Assembly: GCF_001294465.1 (NCBI RefSeq)
Contig: NZ_LGAA01000010.1
Coordinates: forward strand, 1 to 64,000
From: Moellerella wisconsensis ATCC 35017
Lineage (GTDB): Bacteria > Pseudomonadota > Gammaproteobacteria > Enterobacterales > Enterobacteriaceae
Reading direction: 5' to 3'
Length of the DNA: 64,000 nt
Positions 1-10,402 of the stretch are shown here, piece by piece. Numbering within the stretch: the first letter of the stretch is position 1; each line of letters begins with the position of its first letter. The notes beneath the pieces were generated by a model that did no database searches, was not told the DNA's origin, and worked only from the letters and a program-made list of their open reading frames with translations. A program made the position numbers and the translations under genes.

Positions 1-50
1 GGTTAATGTGATGAATGCCGAAAGGTGACATCATGTTGACAGACAGAATA

Positions 51-170
51 TGTCTGGCGGCGATAGCGCGGTGGTCCCACCTGACCCCATGCCGAACTCA
101 GAAGTGAAACGCCGTAGCGCCGATGGTAGTGTGGGGTCTCCCCATGTGAGAGTAGGGAACTGCCAGACTT
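51..170 (+). rRNA. rrf: 5S ribosomal RNA
   Basis: This is a full 120-base 5S rRNA gene. The sequence matches E. coli 5S almost base for base, including the internal stretch with GGTGGTCCCACCTGACCCC and the closing GAACTGCCAGAC, which pairs with the 5' GTCTGGC. It is the last gene of an rRNA operon whose 16S and 23S genes lie before the window; bases 1-50 are the 23S-5S spacer and do not match the 23S 3' end. Confidence 0.97.
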
Positions 171-184
171 TAATAAAGACGAAG

Positions 185-210
185 AAGCCACCCAATAGGG
201 TGGCTTTTTT
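185..210 (+). terminator. rRNA operon intrinsic terminator
   Basis: A hairpin with the stem AGCCACCC / GGGTGGCT and an AATA loop is followed by six T residues. It sits 15 bases after the 5S gene and should end rRNA operon transcription. Confidence 0.9.
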
Positions 211-1428
211 GCGTCGATAGAAAAGATAAAAATAAACAACTAGTTAGAGGGATAAAGTGTATTTTCTTTCAGATCTTCTATATGTGACTCTTGCCCACAA
301 CTCTTCATAGTTCCCCAACCGATAATCCTCTGAACATAACCTCTACATATAACTTTTATATATAATCCCTATATACTGTGTTTGTATATAATTTTCGTAT
401 ATTATTAGCTCTAAAATTCACAGACTAATATCCTGAGTTATCTGGTTTCTAATATCACAAAATACATACTAGATTTAGTCTTTTTATTGGTAATCTTATC
501 AATTGGGAATATAAAAATAATTTTAATCTTGTAGCAAATGATAGCTTTATTACTTTAGATGATTTTAATTTTAGGCAAGATACTGACAATTAAAGAATAC
601 GGTAATAAGAGATGATAATAGAGACTGATAAAGTATCGCACAAATATCATGTTGAGATAGATTGATTATATTTTAAATTTTCGATAAATACATGCAGCAG
701 GCCAGCATTTGTTTTTACACGTAACCGATTATTCGGTGATGTAATCAGAATATTTCTTTATCGTCCAAGTCTCTATTATGTTGGTAATTAGTTGCGTTCT
801 TATCGAGTAATACAGTCGCATTTTCCAGATCATACGGATATTGAGAATAATCATTATGTATCAAGTGATTAGACTAAGCGAATGAAATTTGTCAGTTATG
901 AGCTATTAATTGAGTAATATTTATGAGCTAGAATAATTTCGCTAATACAAATAGCGACGTTAATATTTCCAATTATTATATTAACACTGGGATCTGTTAG
1001 ATTAATTGTGATCCGTAACATTTAATAATAAGATCGATGATTGCTGATATAGAGATTTATATAAGTATGACAAACTCGGAGCTACAGATTATTTTTAATT
1101 TGCCTTCGATATTAGAGCCAGTTCACAGTTCTGTTTCTAATATTGCCGATTTAAATATTACTAATATTATCGGGACTATTTGGGCTACGATAATCATAAT
1201 GCAACATTTAGGTTTTTATCTAGCATAATATTATTACGAGTATTATTGAGACTGTGATTTGATAACAGAATTTACTAATTTGTAATATGGATGGGAAGGC
1301 CAGCACATAAGAATTAGCCGGATAATTACTGGTATAATTATCTTGCAGTATCTTTATGAAAATATAATTAATTCCCTTAATTATGGGAATTAATATTTTG
1401 TATATTTTTTTAATTATGAATGAAATAT
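211..1428. other. AT-rich intergenic stretch with a possible decayed gene
   Basis: About 1.2 kb with no intact gene. On the plus strand, one frame (codons starting at positions divisible by 3) gives protein-like blocks from about 453 to 1026 broken by several stop codons. One block reads SLFIGNLINWEYKNNF and another reads RSYRVIQSHFPDHTDIENN; a later block looks like a membrane segment (about 951-1020). A further open stretch, 1037-1228, lies in another frame. No family was recognised. In DNA this AT-rich some of this is expected by chance, so a gene remnant is only a possibility. Confidence 0.35.
1367..1394 (-). terminator. probable idi terminator
   Basis: Inverted repeat ATTAATTCCC / GGGAATTAAT with an 8-base loop just beyond the 3' end of idi. 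The flanks are AT-rich on both sides, so it may act in either direction. Confidence 0.45.
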
Positions 1429-1980
1429 TTATATTTGTATTGGGATTTGTAATTGCGAAAACCAATTCTCTATCGTTGAAGCAGAATGATGAGTTAAAAT
1501 AATCTTCAGCCATTCAGTATAATTTTGCGGATTATTTTTTATTTCATCATATAAGCTTTTAATATCGATCCAGCGCGTTGCTGCAACTTCTTGAAAATTA
1601 GGGCTAATTAAGTCATCAAATAAGCCAATATAAATATGATCGTATTCATGCTCTATTAATCCACCATTTACTTCAGATTGATAGATAAATTCGCCGATGT
1701 GAATTAAATTGCTGGTAATATTTAATTCTTCACCTAGCCTACGATTGGCGGCATCCAGTGTTAGCTCTGTTGGCTTAGGATGGCTGCAACAGCTATTTGC
1801 CCATTGCCCTGCTGAATGATATTTATGAAAAGCTCGTTGTTGTATTAGCAATTGACCTTGTTGGTTAAATAAGAAAATTGAAAAGGCGCGATGAAGCTCA
1901 CCTAACTGATGGGCTTGCATTTTGGGCATCGTCCCTCGTGGTTTATCATGCTTATCAACTAAAATGAGTAAATCTTCCAT
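1429..1980 (-). CDS. idi: isopentenyl-diphosphate delta-isomerase, type I
   Basis: Interconverts isopentenyl diphosphate and dimethylallyl diphosphate, balancing the two C5 building blocks of quinone, undecaprenyl and other isoprenoid synthesis in the cytoplasm. The 183-residue length equals the type I family (E. coli 182). Visible features are a Nudix-type core, the active-site segment NSCCSHP with the catalytic cysteine at about 65, the metal-ligand histidines near 24, 30 and 67, and the acidic pair in EHEYDH (110 and 112). The serine and second cysteine in NSCCSHP differ from E. coli NSVCGHP but keep the catalytic position. It is transcribed alone, towards the rRNA operon. Identification is firm. 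Confidence 0.93.
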   Translation of the reverse strand: MEDLLILVDKHDKPRGTMPKMQAHQLGELHRAFSIFLFNQQGQLLIQQRAFHKYHSAGQWANSCCSHPKPTELTLDAANRRLGEELNITSNLIHIGEFIYQSEVNGGLIEHEYDHIYIGLFDDLISPNFQEVAATRWIDIKSLYDEIKNNPQNYTEWLKIILTHHSASTIENWFSQLQIPIQI

Positions 1981-2249
1981 TTTTCACCTTAATATTCTGG
2001 TTATATTATTTTAATGGTTCGTTATAATATATACGCATTATAAAATAAACTGTAATTTATTTTATATTTAATCCAGAGTAGCTTAACTTTATTTTCATTC
2101 AATTGATTACATGTGGAAAATAATAAAAAATATTTCATAGTAATTTATTGTTTTTATAATTATTTATTTGACTGAATTTAAAAGCAATTAATATAATAAT
2201 AGTAAAAATAATTTTAACTATTATTATATTAAATAAAGTTATTTTTATT
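1981..2249. other. AT-rich spacer between narL and idi
   Basis: Very AT-rich DNA that should contain the idi promoter on the minus strand. No convincing open frame or specific operator was found; many TATAAT-like words make a promoter call unreliable. Confidence 0.4.
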
Positions 2250-2294
2250 AAAACCTGATTGTTAATTATCAGAAATGATTAACAATCAGGTTTT
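2250..2294 (-). terminator. narXL terminator
   Basis: A perfect 17-bp inverted repeat (AAAACCTGATTGTTAAT and its complement, 2250-2266 and 2278-2294) with an 11-base loop lies 8 bases after the narL stop. Its A/T ends supply a U tract in either direction. Confidence 0.8.
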
Positions 2295-2302
2295 ATTTTG
2301 AA

Positions 2303-2962
2303 TTATTTTTGTTGGTGTACCCAGACAGCTGCTTCAACACGTGATTTCAAGTTTAGTTTCTTTAATAGATGTTTAACGTGAACTTTAACCGTACTTTCGG
2401 TAATATCCAGTTTACGTGCGATCATTTTATTGGCCAATCCTTGTGCGATTAAATCTAAAATATCTCTTTCTCGAGGGGTTAATGAGGCTAAATTATTACT
2501 ATCATCATTATTGCGACCTTCACGTAATGACGTGGCTAGAATAGAGGTTAAAGTTGGGCTAACGACCATTTTTCCTGCCGCCGCTTGTTTTAATGCTTCT
2601 AATAAATCTTCGGGCTCCATATCTTTCAGTAAATAACCATCGGCGCCGCGCTTTAATGCGTTAATTAAGTCATCGCCGTAATTAGATACAGTAAAAACAA
2701 TAATTCTACCAGAGAGCTCTCGTCTTCTTAGATTATCTAAAGTTTCAAGCCCATTCATACCTGGCATATTAAGATCTAATAGAATTAAATCGGGATCATA
2801 TTGTTCAGCGAGTTTAATACCTTGAACGCCATCACCCGCTTCACCGATAACGTTAAGTTGAGGAGCCAAACTAATTAGTTGCCTAACGCCGCTTCGTAGC
2901 ATTGGATGATCGTCTATTAGCAAAATAGTTGCTTGTTGTGTATCGCTACATTGCTTATCCAT
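2303..2962 (-). CDS. narL: nitrate/nitrite response regulator NarL
   Basis: DNA-binding response regulator of the nitrate two-component system; when phosphorylated by NarX it activates nitrate reductase and narK genes and represses alternative anaerobic pathways. The 219 residues (E. coli 216) show a receiver domain with acidic pocket IDDHPML, phospho-acceptor aspartate about 63 in [13 protein letters not shown], and lysine in [11 protein letters not shown]. The C-terminal LuxR/NarL helix-turn-helix follows (LTPRERDIL, then the recognition helix in [17 protein letters not shown]). It follows narX with a 2-base gap, so the two are one transcript. Identity to E. coli NarL is high across the full length. 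Confidence 0.96.
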   Translation of the reverse strand: MDKQCSDTQQATILLIDDHPMLRSGVRQLISLAPQLNVIGEAGDGVQGIKLAEQYDPDLILLDLNMPGMNGLETLDNLRRRELSGRIIVFTVSNYGDDLINALKRGADGYLLKDMEPEDLLEALKQAAAGKMVVSPTLTSILATSLREGRNNDDSNNLASLTPRERDILDLIAQGLANKMIARKLDITESTVKVHVKHLLKKLNLKSRVEAAVWVHQQK

Positions 2963-2964
2963 GA

Positions 2965-4773
2965 TTAATTTACTCCATCACTTTTTGTATTTATTGTCTT
3001 CGGGGTGAACGGGAAAGTCAGGCTAACATCAGTACCCCCTAATTTCCTTGGGGTAATAATACATGTACCATTTAGGCTCTGAGCGCGTTCTTTCATGATA
3101 ATTAGCCCATAATGATTCTGTTTTTCAGGATTTGGTTCAATTCCTTCGCCGTTATCACTAATAATAACAATGATTTTATTATCTTGTTTAGATAAGGAAA
3201 TAGCCGCCCAATTGGCATGTGCATGTTTGAGAATATTACTTAATGCTTCTCGGATAATCTGTATGATATGTATCGCCTGATGAGATGAAACACTTTTTGC
3301 GGGTAAATTATAATCGAGTTCAATGATAAATCCGAGTCGCTGATTAAATTCATTTAGGGTATTTTCAAGCGATGGTAATAACCCTGGTTCGGCAAGTTTT
3401 AAACGGAATGTGGTTAATAATTCCCGCAATTGGCTGTAAGCTGAATTAATTTCTCGCCGCATTTCCCCTAATAATGTTTGGCAATTTTCCGGCAGCGTAT
3501 TAGCTTGCATTTGTAAATAGCTGATTTGCATTTTTAAACAAGAAAGCGATTGTGCGATTGAGTCATGTAATTCTCTAGCAATCGCCGAGCGTTCATCCAT
3601 TAATAATAATTGCTGTTGTTGCTCAATTTGATATTCCATCGCTAACATGCCGGAGATTTGTTTGACCAACATGAGCACGAGATTATCTTGCTCTTGCGAT
3701 AACATATTATCTGAAGTTACTTCACCAATAATTACACCATAGCGATGGATATTATCGGCCAGTTCCCAGCTAAGAATAGCCGGCTTAACAAGCGGCTTAT
3801 AATCCATATTTTGCTGACATATTTGGCAGTTGTTATGTTGGCAATCTAGATGAGATTTATTTTTATAACAAAAGATTTCGTTATAATATTTTTCGTTATT
3901 GTCTTCATATAGACGAAAACGTAAGTTTTTTATACCTGTTATTTTTTGCAGCTCAATTAATACTTTCTGTATTTTAGCGCATATAGGTTCACGAGAATGC
4001 AGCATTTGATTAGATTTATATAAAAAAGACAGCTGCTGATTTTTGTGCCATAGGTCGGCGGTTTTTTCTTCTACTCGTGCTTCAAGTTGATGATAACTTT
4101 CGGCTAATTCATCAGACATTTGATTTAAAGTAAGACCTAGTGCATCTAATTCATCTTGTTTACCAGTGACGGGATAGCGTTGGCTGAAATCTTTATGTCC
4201 AATGGCGCTAACAATATTAAGCAGTCTATTCCATGGATAAAGAAATTTGCGTCTTAAATGGCAGATAGTGCAGATTAATAGTAAAAAAACTAAGGCGATA
4301 AACATGATTTGCGTCATCGCTACGTAGGTAAATTTATTCTCCGTAGTTTCATCGATGTTATATACTAGATGATCTAATTTATTTACAAATTCAATCACTT
4401 CATTTTTAGCTTCATTAGGATTTTTAGCTATTTCTAATGTCGGTTTCAGTCTATTTTTCCAGTAATAAGTTATCTCAGCAAATTGTGCGGAAAGTTTCTC
4501 TGCTTGTACTGCTTGCAATAATTCGTCACTGGTTAGTGTCTGCTCTAATTCCTCAAGATAAGGTTCTGAGGCTTTATTTAATGGGAGCAAAGAGAGTAGA
4601 CGATAACTTTGCATTCTTAATGAGCCTGATTTATTAATTGCATGCGCATTACCTTGCACACTGATAATCATTCGGTTAGAAATTGTCATACCGATAATTC
4701 CTAATATTGCAATCAATAGCATTAATCCAATGACTTGATTAATAATAGAAAATCGTTTAGATCTTGGTATCAT
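2965..4773 (-). CDS. narX: nitrate/nitrite sensor histidine kinase NarX
   Basis: Inner-membrane sensor that binds periplasmic nitrate or nitrite and phosphorylates NarL. The 602 residues (E. coli 598) show: transmembrane helix about 13-31; the periplasmic ligand-binding P-box with [15 protein letters not shown] near 46-60; second transmembrane helix about 151-171; HAMP linker; a central module with a cysteine cluster (about 302, 311, 316, 319); the HPK7-type dimerisation motif [10 protein letters not shown] with phospho-histidine about 403; and the ATPase N and G boxes ([19 protein letters not shown]). narX opens the narXL operon and is divergent from narK across a 390-bp control region. NarQ is an alternative, but the cysteine cluster and the narL/narK neighbours favour NarX. 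Confidence 0.94.
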   Translation of the reverse strand: MIPRSKRFSIINQVIGLMLLIAILGIIGMTISNRMIISVQGNAHAINKSGSLRMQSYRLLSLLPLNKASEPYLEELEQTLTSDELLQAVQAEKLSAQFAEITYYWKNRLKPTLEIAKNPNEAKNEVIEFVNKLDHLVYNIDETTENKFTYVAMTQIMFIALVFLLLICTICHLRRKFLYPWNRLLNIVSAIGHKDFSQRYPVTGKQDELDALGLTLNQMSDELAESYHQLEARVEEKTADLWHKNQQLSFLYKSNQMLHSREPICAKIQKVLIELQKITGIKNLRFRLYEDNNEKYYNEIFCYKNKSHLDCQHNNCQICQQNMDYKPLVKPAILSWELADNIHRYGVIIGEVTSDNMLSQEQDNLVLMLVKQISGMLAMEYQIEQQQQLLLMDERSAIARELHDSIAQSLSCLKMQISYLQMQANTLPENCQTLLGEMRREINSAYSQLRELLTTFRLKLAEPGLLPSLENTLNEFNQRLGFIIELDYNLPAKSVSSHQAIHIIQIIREALSNILKHAHANWAAISLSKQDNKIIVIISDNGEGIEPNPEKQNHYGLIIMKERAQSLNGTCIITPRKLGGTDVSLTFPFTPKTINTKSDGVN

Positions 4774-5027
4774 ATTATAACCTATTAGCTATCAGTAATA
4801 TTATAAATCACGGTTCCATGAGTGAAGTAGGCTCTTAAAAGAGAAGTCGTTTTATCAAATACTAATCGCTTAGACTCATGATATATTGTTAAATTAATCA
4901 GATAAATTAAATATACCACTTTATGGTTAATACTAAATATCTAACCATCCGATTAATAGGGTTATTTATTAGGATATCATCGATTATAATTTTATTTTTA
5001 ATTTTAAAATCAATGAATAAACTATAT

Positions 5028-5034
5028 TACCCCT
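5028..5034 (+). promoter_or_regulatory. candidate NarL heptamer
   Basis: TACCCCT fits the NarL/NarP heptamer TACYYMT exactly. It lies between narX and narK, about 100 bases upstream of the predicted narK start of transcription. A single heptamer can occur by chance; the location supports it. Confidence 0.45.
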
Positions 5035-5089
5035 CGGTGCTCCCAAAGTATTATTCGATTAATAGGGCGAAAAAATAGCCACATATCCC

Positions 5090-5103
5090 TTGATTTAGAT
5101 CAT
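5090..5103 (+). promoter_or_regulatory. FNR box of the narK promoter
   Basis: TTGATTTAGATCAT matches the FNR consensus TTGAT-N4-ATCAA at 9 of 10 specified bases. Its centre (about 5096.5) is roughly 30 bases before TACAAA at 5124-5129, a weak -10 candidate, which places the site near -41.5, the usual position for activation by FNR. This indicates anaerobic induction of narK and the genes behind it. Confidence 0.7.
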
Positions 5104-5163
5104 CTAAGTTAATTCTAATTAGCTACAAACTCAGCCCAGAAATACTATCCACTGGGGTGAGTA

Positions 5164-6558
5164 ATGAGTCAATTATCGAAATCTAATAATAGCAATAAAA
5201 CTGAACGTATTATTCAGGATTGGCATCCTGAAGATAATAAATTCTGGCTACAAACAGGAAAAAAAATTGCAACCCGCAATTTATGGATCTCTATTCCATG
5301 TTTGTTATTAGCGTTTTGTGTTTGGATGCTTTTTAGTGCAGTAGCGGTGAATTTAAATAAAGTCGGCTTTAATTTTACCACCGATCAGTTATTTTTATTA
5401 ACGGCCTTACCTTCTGTTTCTGGCGCAATCTTGCGTGTGCCTTATTCGTTTGTTATTCCTATTTTTGGTGGGCGTCGCTGGACGGCTATCAGCACAGTGT
5501 TTCTTATTATTCCTTGTGTATGGCTTGGATTAGCTATTCAAGATACGACAACACCTTTCAGTATCTTTGTCATTATTTCGCTACTTTGTGGTTTTGCTGG
5601 CGCTAATTTTGCTTCAAGTATGGCGAATATCAGCTTTTTCTTTCCTAAAGCACATCAAGGCGGCGCTTTGGGCCTGAATGGTGGCTTAGGAAATTTAGGC
5701 GTCAGTGTCATGCAGTTGGTCGCTCCTTTTATCATTGGCGTCGGTGTATTTAGCATCTTTGGTGGCGAAGGCGTTGTACAGGATGATGGCAGCTCGCTGT
5801 GGTTAGAAAATGCGGCTTGGATTTGGGTGCCTTTTTTACTGTTTTTTACTGTTATGGCGTGGTTTGGCATGAACGATCTTGCGGCCAATAAGGCGTCACT
5901 AAAAGAGCAGTTGCCAGTATTAAAACGTGGGCACTTATGGATACTTAGCTTGCTGTATTTGGCGACATTTGGCTCATTTATTGGGTTCTCTGCTGGATTC
6001 GCTATGCTGTCTAAAACCCAATTTCCTGACATTGTTATTCTCAAATTTGCCTTTTTTGGTCCATTTCTCGGGGCATTAGCTCGCCCACTTGGCGGCATGT
6101 TGTCTGACCGTTTTGGCGGGGTAAAAGTAACTTTAATTAACTTTATAGTGATGGCTATTTTCTCCGGTTTATTGTTTTTAACCTTGCCTGTTCATGGTCT
6201 TGGTGGCTCTTTTATTGCCTTTTATGCGGTGTTCATGGTGCTGTTTTTAACTGCAGGATTAGGCAGCGGTTCTACTTTCCAAATGATTGCAGTGGTATTT
6301 CGGAAAATAACCGTAGATCGCGTTAAAGCTCAAGGTGGCAGTGATGATGAAGCACAAACAAAATCAGTAACAGAAAGTGCCGCTGCCTTAGGGTTTATCT
6401 CTGCTATTGGCGCAATGGGCGGTTTCTTTATCCCTAAAGCTTTTGGAACATCATTGGCATTAACCGGCTCACCTGCTGGAGCAATGAAAATCTTCTTCGT
6501 ATTTTATATCGTTTGTGTCTTGGTCACTTGGCTAATCTACGGACGTAAAAGTAAATAA
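5164..6558 (+). CDS. narK: nitrate/nitrite antiporter NarK
   Basis: Major-facilitator transporter that brings nitrate in and exports nitrite during nitrate respiration. The 464 residues (E. coli NarK 463) give about 12 hydrophobic segments. The nitrate-signature glycine-rich segments are visible: GFAGANFASSMANISFFFP near 140-160 and the second one near GLGSGSTFQMIAVVF in the C-terminal half, with the conserved arginine in the first half at RVPYSF. It is preceded by a GGGG ribosome-binding site and by an FNR site. The gap to narG is only 79 bases with no hairpin seen, so it is likely transcribed with narGHJI. Confidence 0.95.
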   Translation: MSQLSKSNNSNKTERIIQDWHPEDNKFWLQTGKKIATRNLWISIPCLLLAFCVWMLFSAVAVNLNKVGFNFTTDQLFLLTALPSVSGAILRVPYSFVIPIFGGRRWTAISTVFLIIPCVWLGLAIQDTTTPFSIFVIISLLCGFAGANFASSMANISFFFPKAHQGGALGLNGGLGNLGVSVMQLVAPFIIGVGVFSIFGGEGVVQDDGSSLWLENAAWIWVPFLLFFTVMAWFGMNDLAANKASLKEQLPVLKRGHLWILSLLYLATFGSFIGFSAGFAMLSKTQFPDIVILKFAFFGPFLGALARPLGGMLSDRFGGVKVTLINFIVMAIFSGLLFLTLPVHGLGGSFIAFYAVFMVLFLTAGLGSGSTFQMIAVVFRKITVDRVKAQGGSDDEAQTKSVTESAAALGFISAIGAMGGFFIPKAFGTSLALTGSPAGAMKIFFVFYIVCVLVTWLIYGRKSK

Positions 6559-6637
6559 TAAATTCAAAATATAAAGATAACCTTTATTAAGCAATGTACG
6601 GCATTGGCAGCGCCAGTGTCCTCAGGAGGCAATCCGA

Positions 6638-9600
6638 ATGAGCAAGTTTTTAGATAGATTTCGCTATTTTAAGCAATTAGGCGAAACCTTTGCCGGTGAG
6701 CACGGTCAAGAATTGAACGTCAACCGCGATTGGGAAGATGGCTATCGTAGCCGTTGGCAGCACGATAAAGTCGTACGTTCTACTCACGGTGTGAACTGTA
6801 CCGGCTCATGCAGCTGGAAAATTTACGTTAAAAATGGGCTAGTCACTTGGGAAACTCAGCAGACCGATTACCCGCGTACCCGCCCTGATTTGCCTGATCA
6901 TGAACCACGTGGTTGCCCGCGTGGAGCGAGCTATTCATGGTATTTATATAGCGCTAACCGGGTTAAATATCCAATGGTTCGTAAGCGCTTACTTAAGCTA
7001 TGGCGTGAAGCAATAGCTCAGCATTCAGATCCGGTTAATGCGTGGCTCTCGATTATTAATGATCCACAAAAGGCTGAAAGTTATAAACAAGCGCGAGGCC
7101 GTGGCGGATTTGTCCGTTCTAGCTGGCAAGAGGTTAACCAATTAATTGCTGCGGCAAATGTGGCGACTGCAAAAGAATTCGGCCCTGACCGTATTATCGG
7201 TTTCTCGCCAATTCCTGCGATGTCGATGGTCTCTTATGCAGCCGGCGCCCGTTATTTATCCTTAATTGGTGGTGCTTGTCTTAGCTTTTATGATTGGTAT
7301 TGCGATTTACCTCCTGCTTCACCTATGACTTGGGGCGAACAAACCGACGTTCCAGAATCTGCGGATTGGTATAACTCATCTTATATTATTGCTTGGGGAT
7401 CTAATGTTCCGCAGACACGAACTCCGGATGCTCACTTTTTTACCGAAGTTCGCTATAAAGGAACCAAAACTGTTGCGGTAACTCCGGATTACGCTGAAAT
7501 TGCTAAGTTATGTGACCATTGGTTGAATCCGAAACAAGGGACGGACAGTGCGATGGCGATGGCAATGGGCCATGTCATCTTGAATGAGTTCCATGTTAAA
7601 CGTGAAGCTGAATATTTCCGTGAGTATGTACGTACTTACACCGATATGCCGATGTTGGTACGCTTAGACGTACGTGAAGATGGCTATTATGTACCAGGCC
7701 GTATGCTGCGGGCTTCTGACCTGACCGATGCTCTCGGTGAGCAACAAAATGCCGAGTGGAAAACGGTAGCTATCGATGAAAATAATGGGGAATTGTGTAT
7801 TCCACAAGGCTCGATGGGATTCCGTTGGGATGGCAGCGGCAAGTGGGATTTAGAACCGCGAGATGCTGCCAATAATCAACCGTTAAAAATGCAATTGAGC
7901 TTAGCGGGCAAACATGATGATGTGCTGGATGTTGGCTTCCCTTATTTTGGTGGAATTGAAACCGAACATTTTAATCATGTTGAGCTAAAAGATGTTCTGC
8001 TGCATAAACTGCCAGTTAAACGAATTCAATTATCTGATGGTAGTCAAGCATTCGTGACCAGCGTATATGATTTGATGCTGGCTAATTACGGTATTGATCG
8101 TGGTTTTGACGATCAAAACTGCGCGAAAGATTATGATGATGTAAGGGCTTACTCACCGGCATGGGCAGAGCAAGTCACAGGGGTAAGCCGCCAGAATATT
8201 ATTCGTATTGCGCGTGAGTTTGCGGACAATGCAGAAAAAACGCATGGCCGCTCTATGGTGATTGTCGGCGCGGGTATTAACCATTGGTATCATATGGATA
8301 TGACCTACCGTGCGATTATCAATATGTTGATTTTCTGTGGTTGTGTTGGACAAAGCGGCGGCGGTTGGTCGCATTATGTTGGCCAAGAGAAATTACGCCC
8401 ACAAACGGGTTGGTTACCGCTGGCCTTCGGTTTGGATTGGCAGCGCCCACCACGGCATATGAATAGTACGTCATTTTTCTATAATCATTCCAGTCAATGG
8501 CGCTATGAAACGGTAAATACTCAAGAATTATTATCACCGCTGGCGGATAAAACCCGTTTTAGCCCAAGTTTAATTGATTTAAATGTGCGTGCTGAACGTA
8601 TGGGCTGGCTTCCTTCTGCCCCGCAATTAGCCACTAATCCGCTTAATATTGCTAAACAAGCGGAAGCTGAAGGTTTATCGGCGGTCGATTACACGGTTAA
8701 GCATTTAAAAGACGGTAGTTTACGCTTTGCTGCGGAACAACCTGATAATCCGCAAAATTTCCCACGAAATCTATTTATTTGGCGTTCTAATCTTTTGGGG
8801 TCAGCAGGTAAAGGGCATGAATATTTACTGAAGTATCTGCTAGGTACTGAGAACGGTATTCAAGGAAAAGATTTAGGCGGACAAGGCTGGGTTAAACCAG
8901 AAGAAGTGGAATGGCAGGATGAAGGCGCGAAAGGCAAAGTTGATTTAGTGGTGACACTGGATTTCCGTATGTCCAGTACTTGCCTATTTTCTGATGTAGT
9001 GTTACCAACCGCGACTTGGTATGAAAAAGACGATATGAATACTTCGGATATGCATCCATTTATTCATCCGCTGTCTGCTGCCGTTGATCCAGCCTGGGAA
9101 TCTAAAAGTGATTGGGAAATTTATAAGGGCATCGCGAAAGCCTTTTCAGAAGTCAGCGTCGGCCATTTAGGGAAAGAAACCGATGTGGTGACCTTGCCTA
9201 TCCAACATGATAGCGCGGCTGAAATGGCACAACCGTATGATGTTCAAGATTGGAAAAAAGGCCAGTGTGAGCTTATTCCGGGCAAAACAGCACCGCATAT
9301 ATTGACGGTTGAGCGTGATTATCCCGCGATATACGCACGTTTCACCTCTTTAGGTCCATTGTTAGATAAATTGGGCAATGGCGGTAAGGGAATTAGCTGG
9401 AATACGCAAGATGAAGTTGAATTTTTAAAACGCTTAAATCAAGTTCAGCCAGAAGGTGGTCCGAATGCGGGACGTCCTAAAATTGAGACAGCGATTGATG
9501 CGGCTGAAGTTATTTTATCATTAGCGCCGGAGACTAACGGTCAGGTGGCGGTAAAAGCGTGGGAAGCTCTGGGTAAAGTGACGGGGCGTGATCACACGCA

Positions 9601-10402
9601 TTTAGCACGCAATAAAGAAGATGAAAAAATTCGCTTCCGCGATATTGTCGCGCAGCCGCGTAAAATTATTTCGAGCCCAACATGGTCTGGTTTAGAAGAT
9701 GAACATGTCTCGTATAGCGCAGGCTACACTAATGTGCATGAAATGATCCCGTGGCGCACGATTAGTGGCCGTCAGCAATTGTATCAAGATCATGAGTGGA
9801 TGCGCGCGTTTGGTGAGAGTTTAGTGGTGTATCGTCCGCCGATTGATACTCGCGCAGCACAGCCGTTATTGGGCGCTAAGCCGAACGGTTTCCCAGAGAA
9901 AGCGCTTAACTTTTTGACTCCGCATCAAAAATGGGGAATTCACTCAACTTATAGCGATAACTTATTGATGCTGACATTAGGCCGAGGCGGCCCTGTGGTT
10001 TGGCTTAGTGAGGACGACGCGAATCAGTTAGGCATTCAGGACAATGATTGGGTGGAAGCGTTTAATGCGAATGGTGCATTGACGGCAAAAGCCATTGTTA
10101 GCCAACGTATTCCTGATGGGATGATCATGATGTATCACGCCCAAGAACGTTTAATTAATTTACCCGGCTCAGAAATTACCCAGCAACGCGGTGGGATCCA
10201 TAACTCAGTTACACGAGTCTGTCCAAAACCGACACATATGATAGGCGGATACGGTCAGTTAGCGTATGGCTTTAATTATTATGGAACGGTCGGGTCAAAC
10301 CGTGATGAATTTGTGGTGGTGCGTAAAATGAAACAAGTTGATTGGCTCGATGGTGAGCAAGATGGTTATCAACAGACTCTGAGCGGGAAGGAGAAAGCCT
10401 AA
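6638..10402 (+). CDS. narG: respiratory nitrate reductase A alpha subunit
   Basis: Catalytic molybdenum subunit that reduces nitrate to nitrite on the cytoplasmic side of the membrane. The 1254 residues match the family (E. coli 1247). The N-terminal FS0 iron-sulphur site is seen as His50, Cys54, Cys58 and Cys93 (HGVNCTGSC and RGCPRG). The Mo-bis-MGD binding region contains YNSSYIIAWGSNVPQTRTPDAH, shortened here to the key AWGSN and RTPDAH words. A strong AGGAGG lies 8 bases before the start. It overlaps narH by one base (TAATG). Sequence is intact throughout, with no frameshift. Confidence 0.97.
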   Translation: MSKFLDRFRYFKQLGETFAGEHGQELNVNRDWEDGYRSRWQHDKVVRSTHGVNCTGSCSWKIYVKNGLVTWETQQTDYPRTRPDLPDHEPRGCPRGASYSWYLYSANRVKYPMVRKRLLKLWREAIAQHSDPVNAWLSIINDPQKAESYKQARGRGGFVRSSWQEVNQLIAAANVATAKEFGPDRIIGFSPIPAMSMVSYAAGARYLSLIGGACLSFYDWYCDLPPASPMTWGEQTDVPESADWYNSSYIIAWGSNVPQTRTPDAHFFTEVRYKGTKTVAVTPDYAEIAKLCDHWLNPKQGTDSAMAMAMGHVILNEFHVKREAEYFREYVRTYTDMPMLVRLDVREDGYYVPGRMLRASDLTDALGEQQNAEWKTVAIDENNGELCIPQGSMGFRWDGSGKWDLEPRDAANNQPLKMQLSLAGKHDDVLDVGFPYFGGIETEHFNHVELKDVLLHKLPVKRIQLSDGSQAFVTSVYDLMLANYGIDRGFDDQNCAKDYDDVRAYSPAWAEQVTGVSRQNIIRIAREFADNAEKTHGRSMVIVGAGINHWYHMDMTYRAIINMLIFCGCVGQSGGGWSHYVGQEKLRPQTGWLPLAFGLDWQRPPRHMNSTSFFYNHSSQWRYETVNTQELLSPLADKTRFSPSLIDLNVRAERMGWLPSAPQLATNPLNIAKQAEAEGLSAVDYTVKHLKDGSLRFAAEQPDNPQNFPRNLFIWRSNLLGSAGKGHEYLLKYLLGTENGIQGKDLGGQGWVKPEEVEWQDEGAKGKVDLVVTLDFRMSSTCLFSDVVLPTATWYEKDDMNTSDMHPFIHPLSAAVDPAWESKSDWEIYKGIAKAFSEVSVGHLGKETDVVTLPIQHDSAAEMAQPYDVQDWKKGQCELIPGKTAPHILTVERDYPAIYARFTSLGPLLDKLGNGGKGISWNTQDEVEFLKRLNQVQPEGGPNAGRPKIETAIDAAEVILSLAPETNGQVAVKAWEALGKVTGRDHTHLARNKEDEKIRFRDIVAQPRKIISSPTWSGLEDEHVSYSAGYTNVHEMIPWRTISGRQQLYQDHEWMRAFGESLVVYRPPIDTRAAQPLLGAKPNGFPEKALNFLTPHQKWGIHSTYSDNLLMLTLGRGGPVVWLSEDDANQLGIQDNDWVEAFNANGALTAKAIVSQRIPDGMIMMYHAQERLINLPGSEITQQRGGIHNSVTRVCPKPTHMIGGYGQLAYGFNYYGTVGSNRDEFVVVRKMKQVDWLDGEQDGYQQTLSGKEKA

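Noticed and set aside
1037-1228. 63-codon open frame on the plus strand
   Set aside because: No ribosome-binding site, no recognised similarity, and it sits in very AT-rich DNA; treated as part of a possible remnant rather than as a gene.
8153-8537. Several open frames on other strands within narG
   Set aside because: They are shadows of the narG coding frame, with no start signals of their own.
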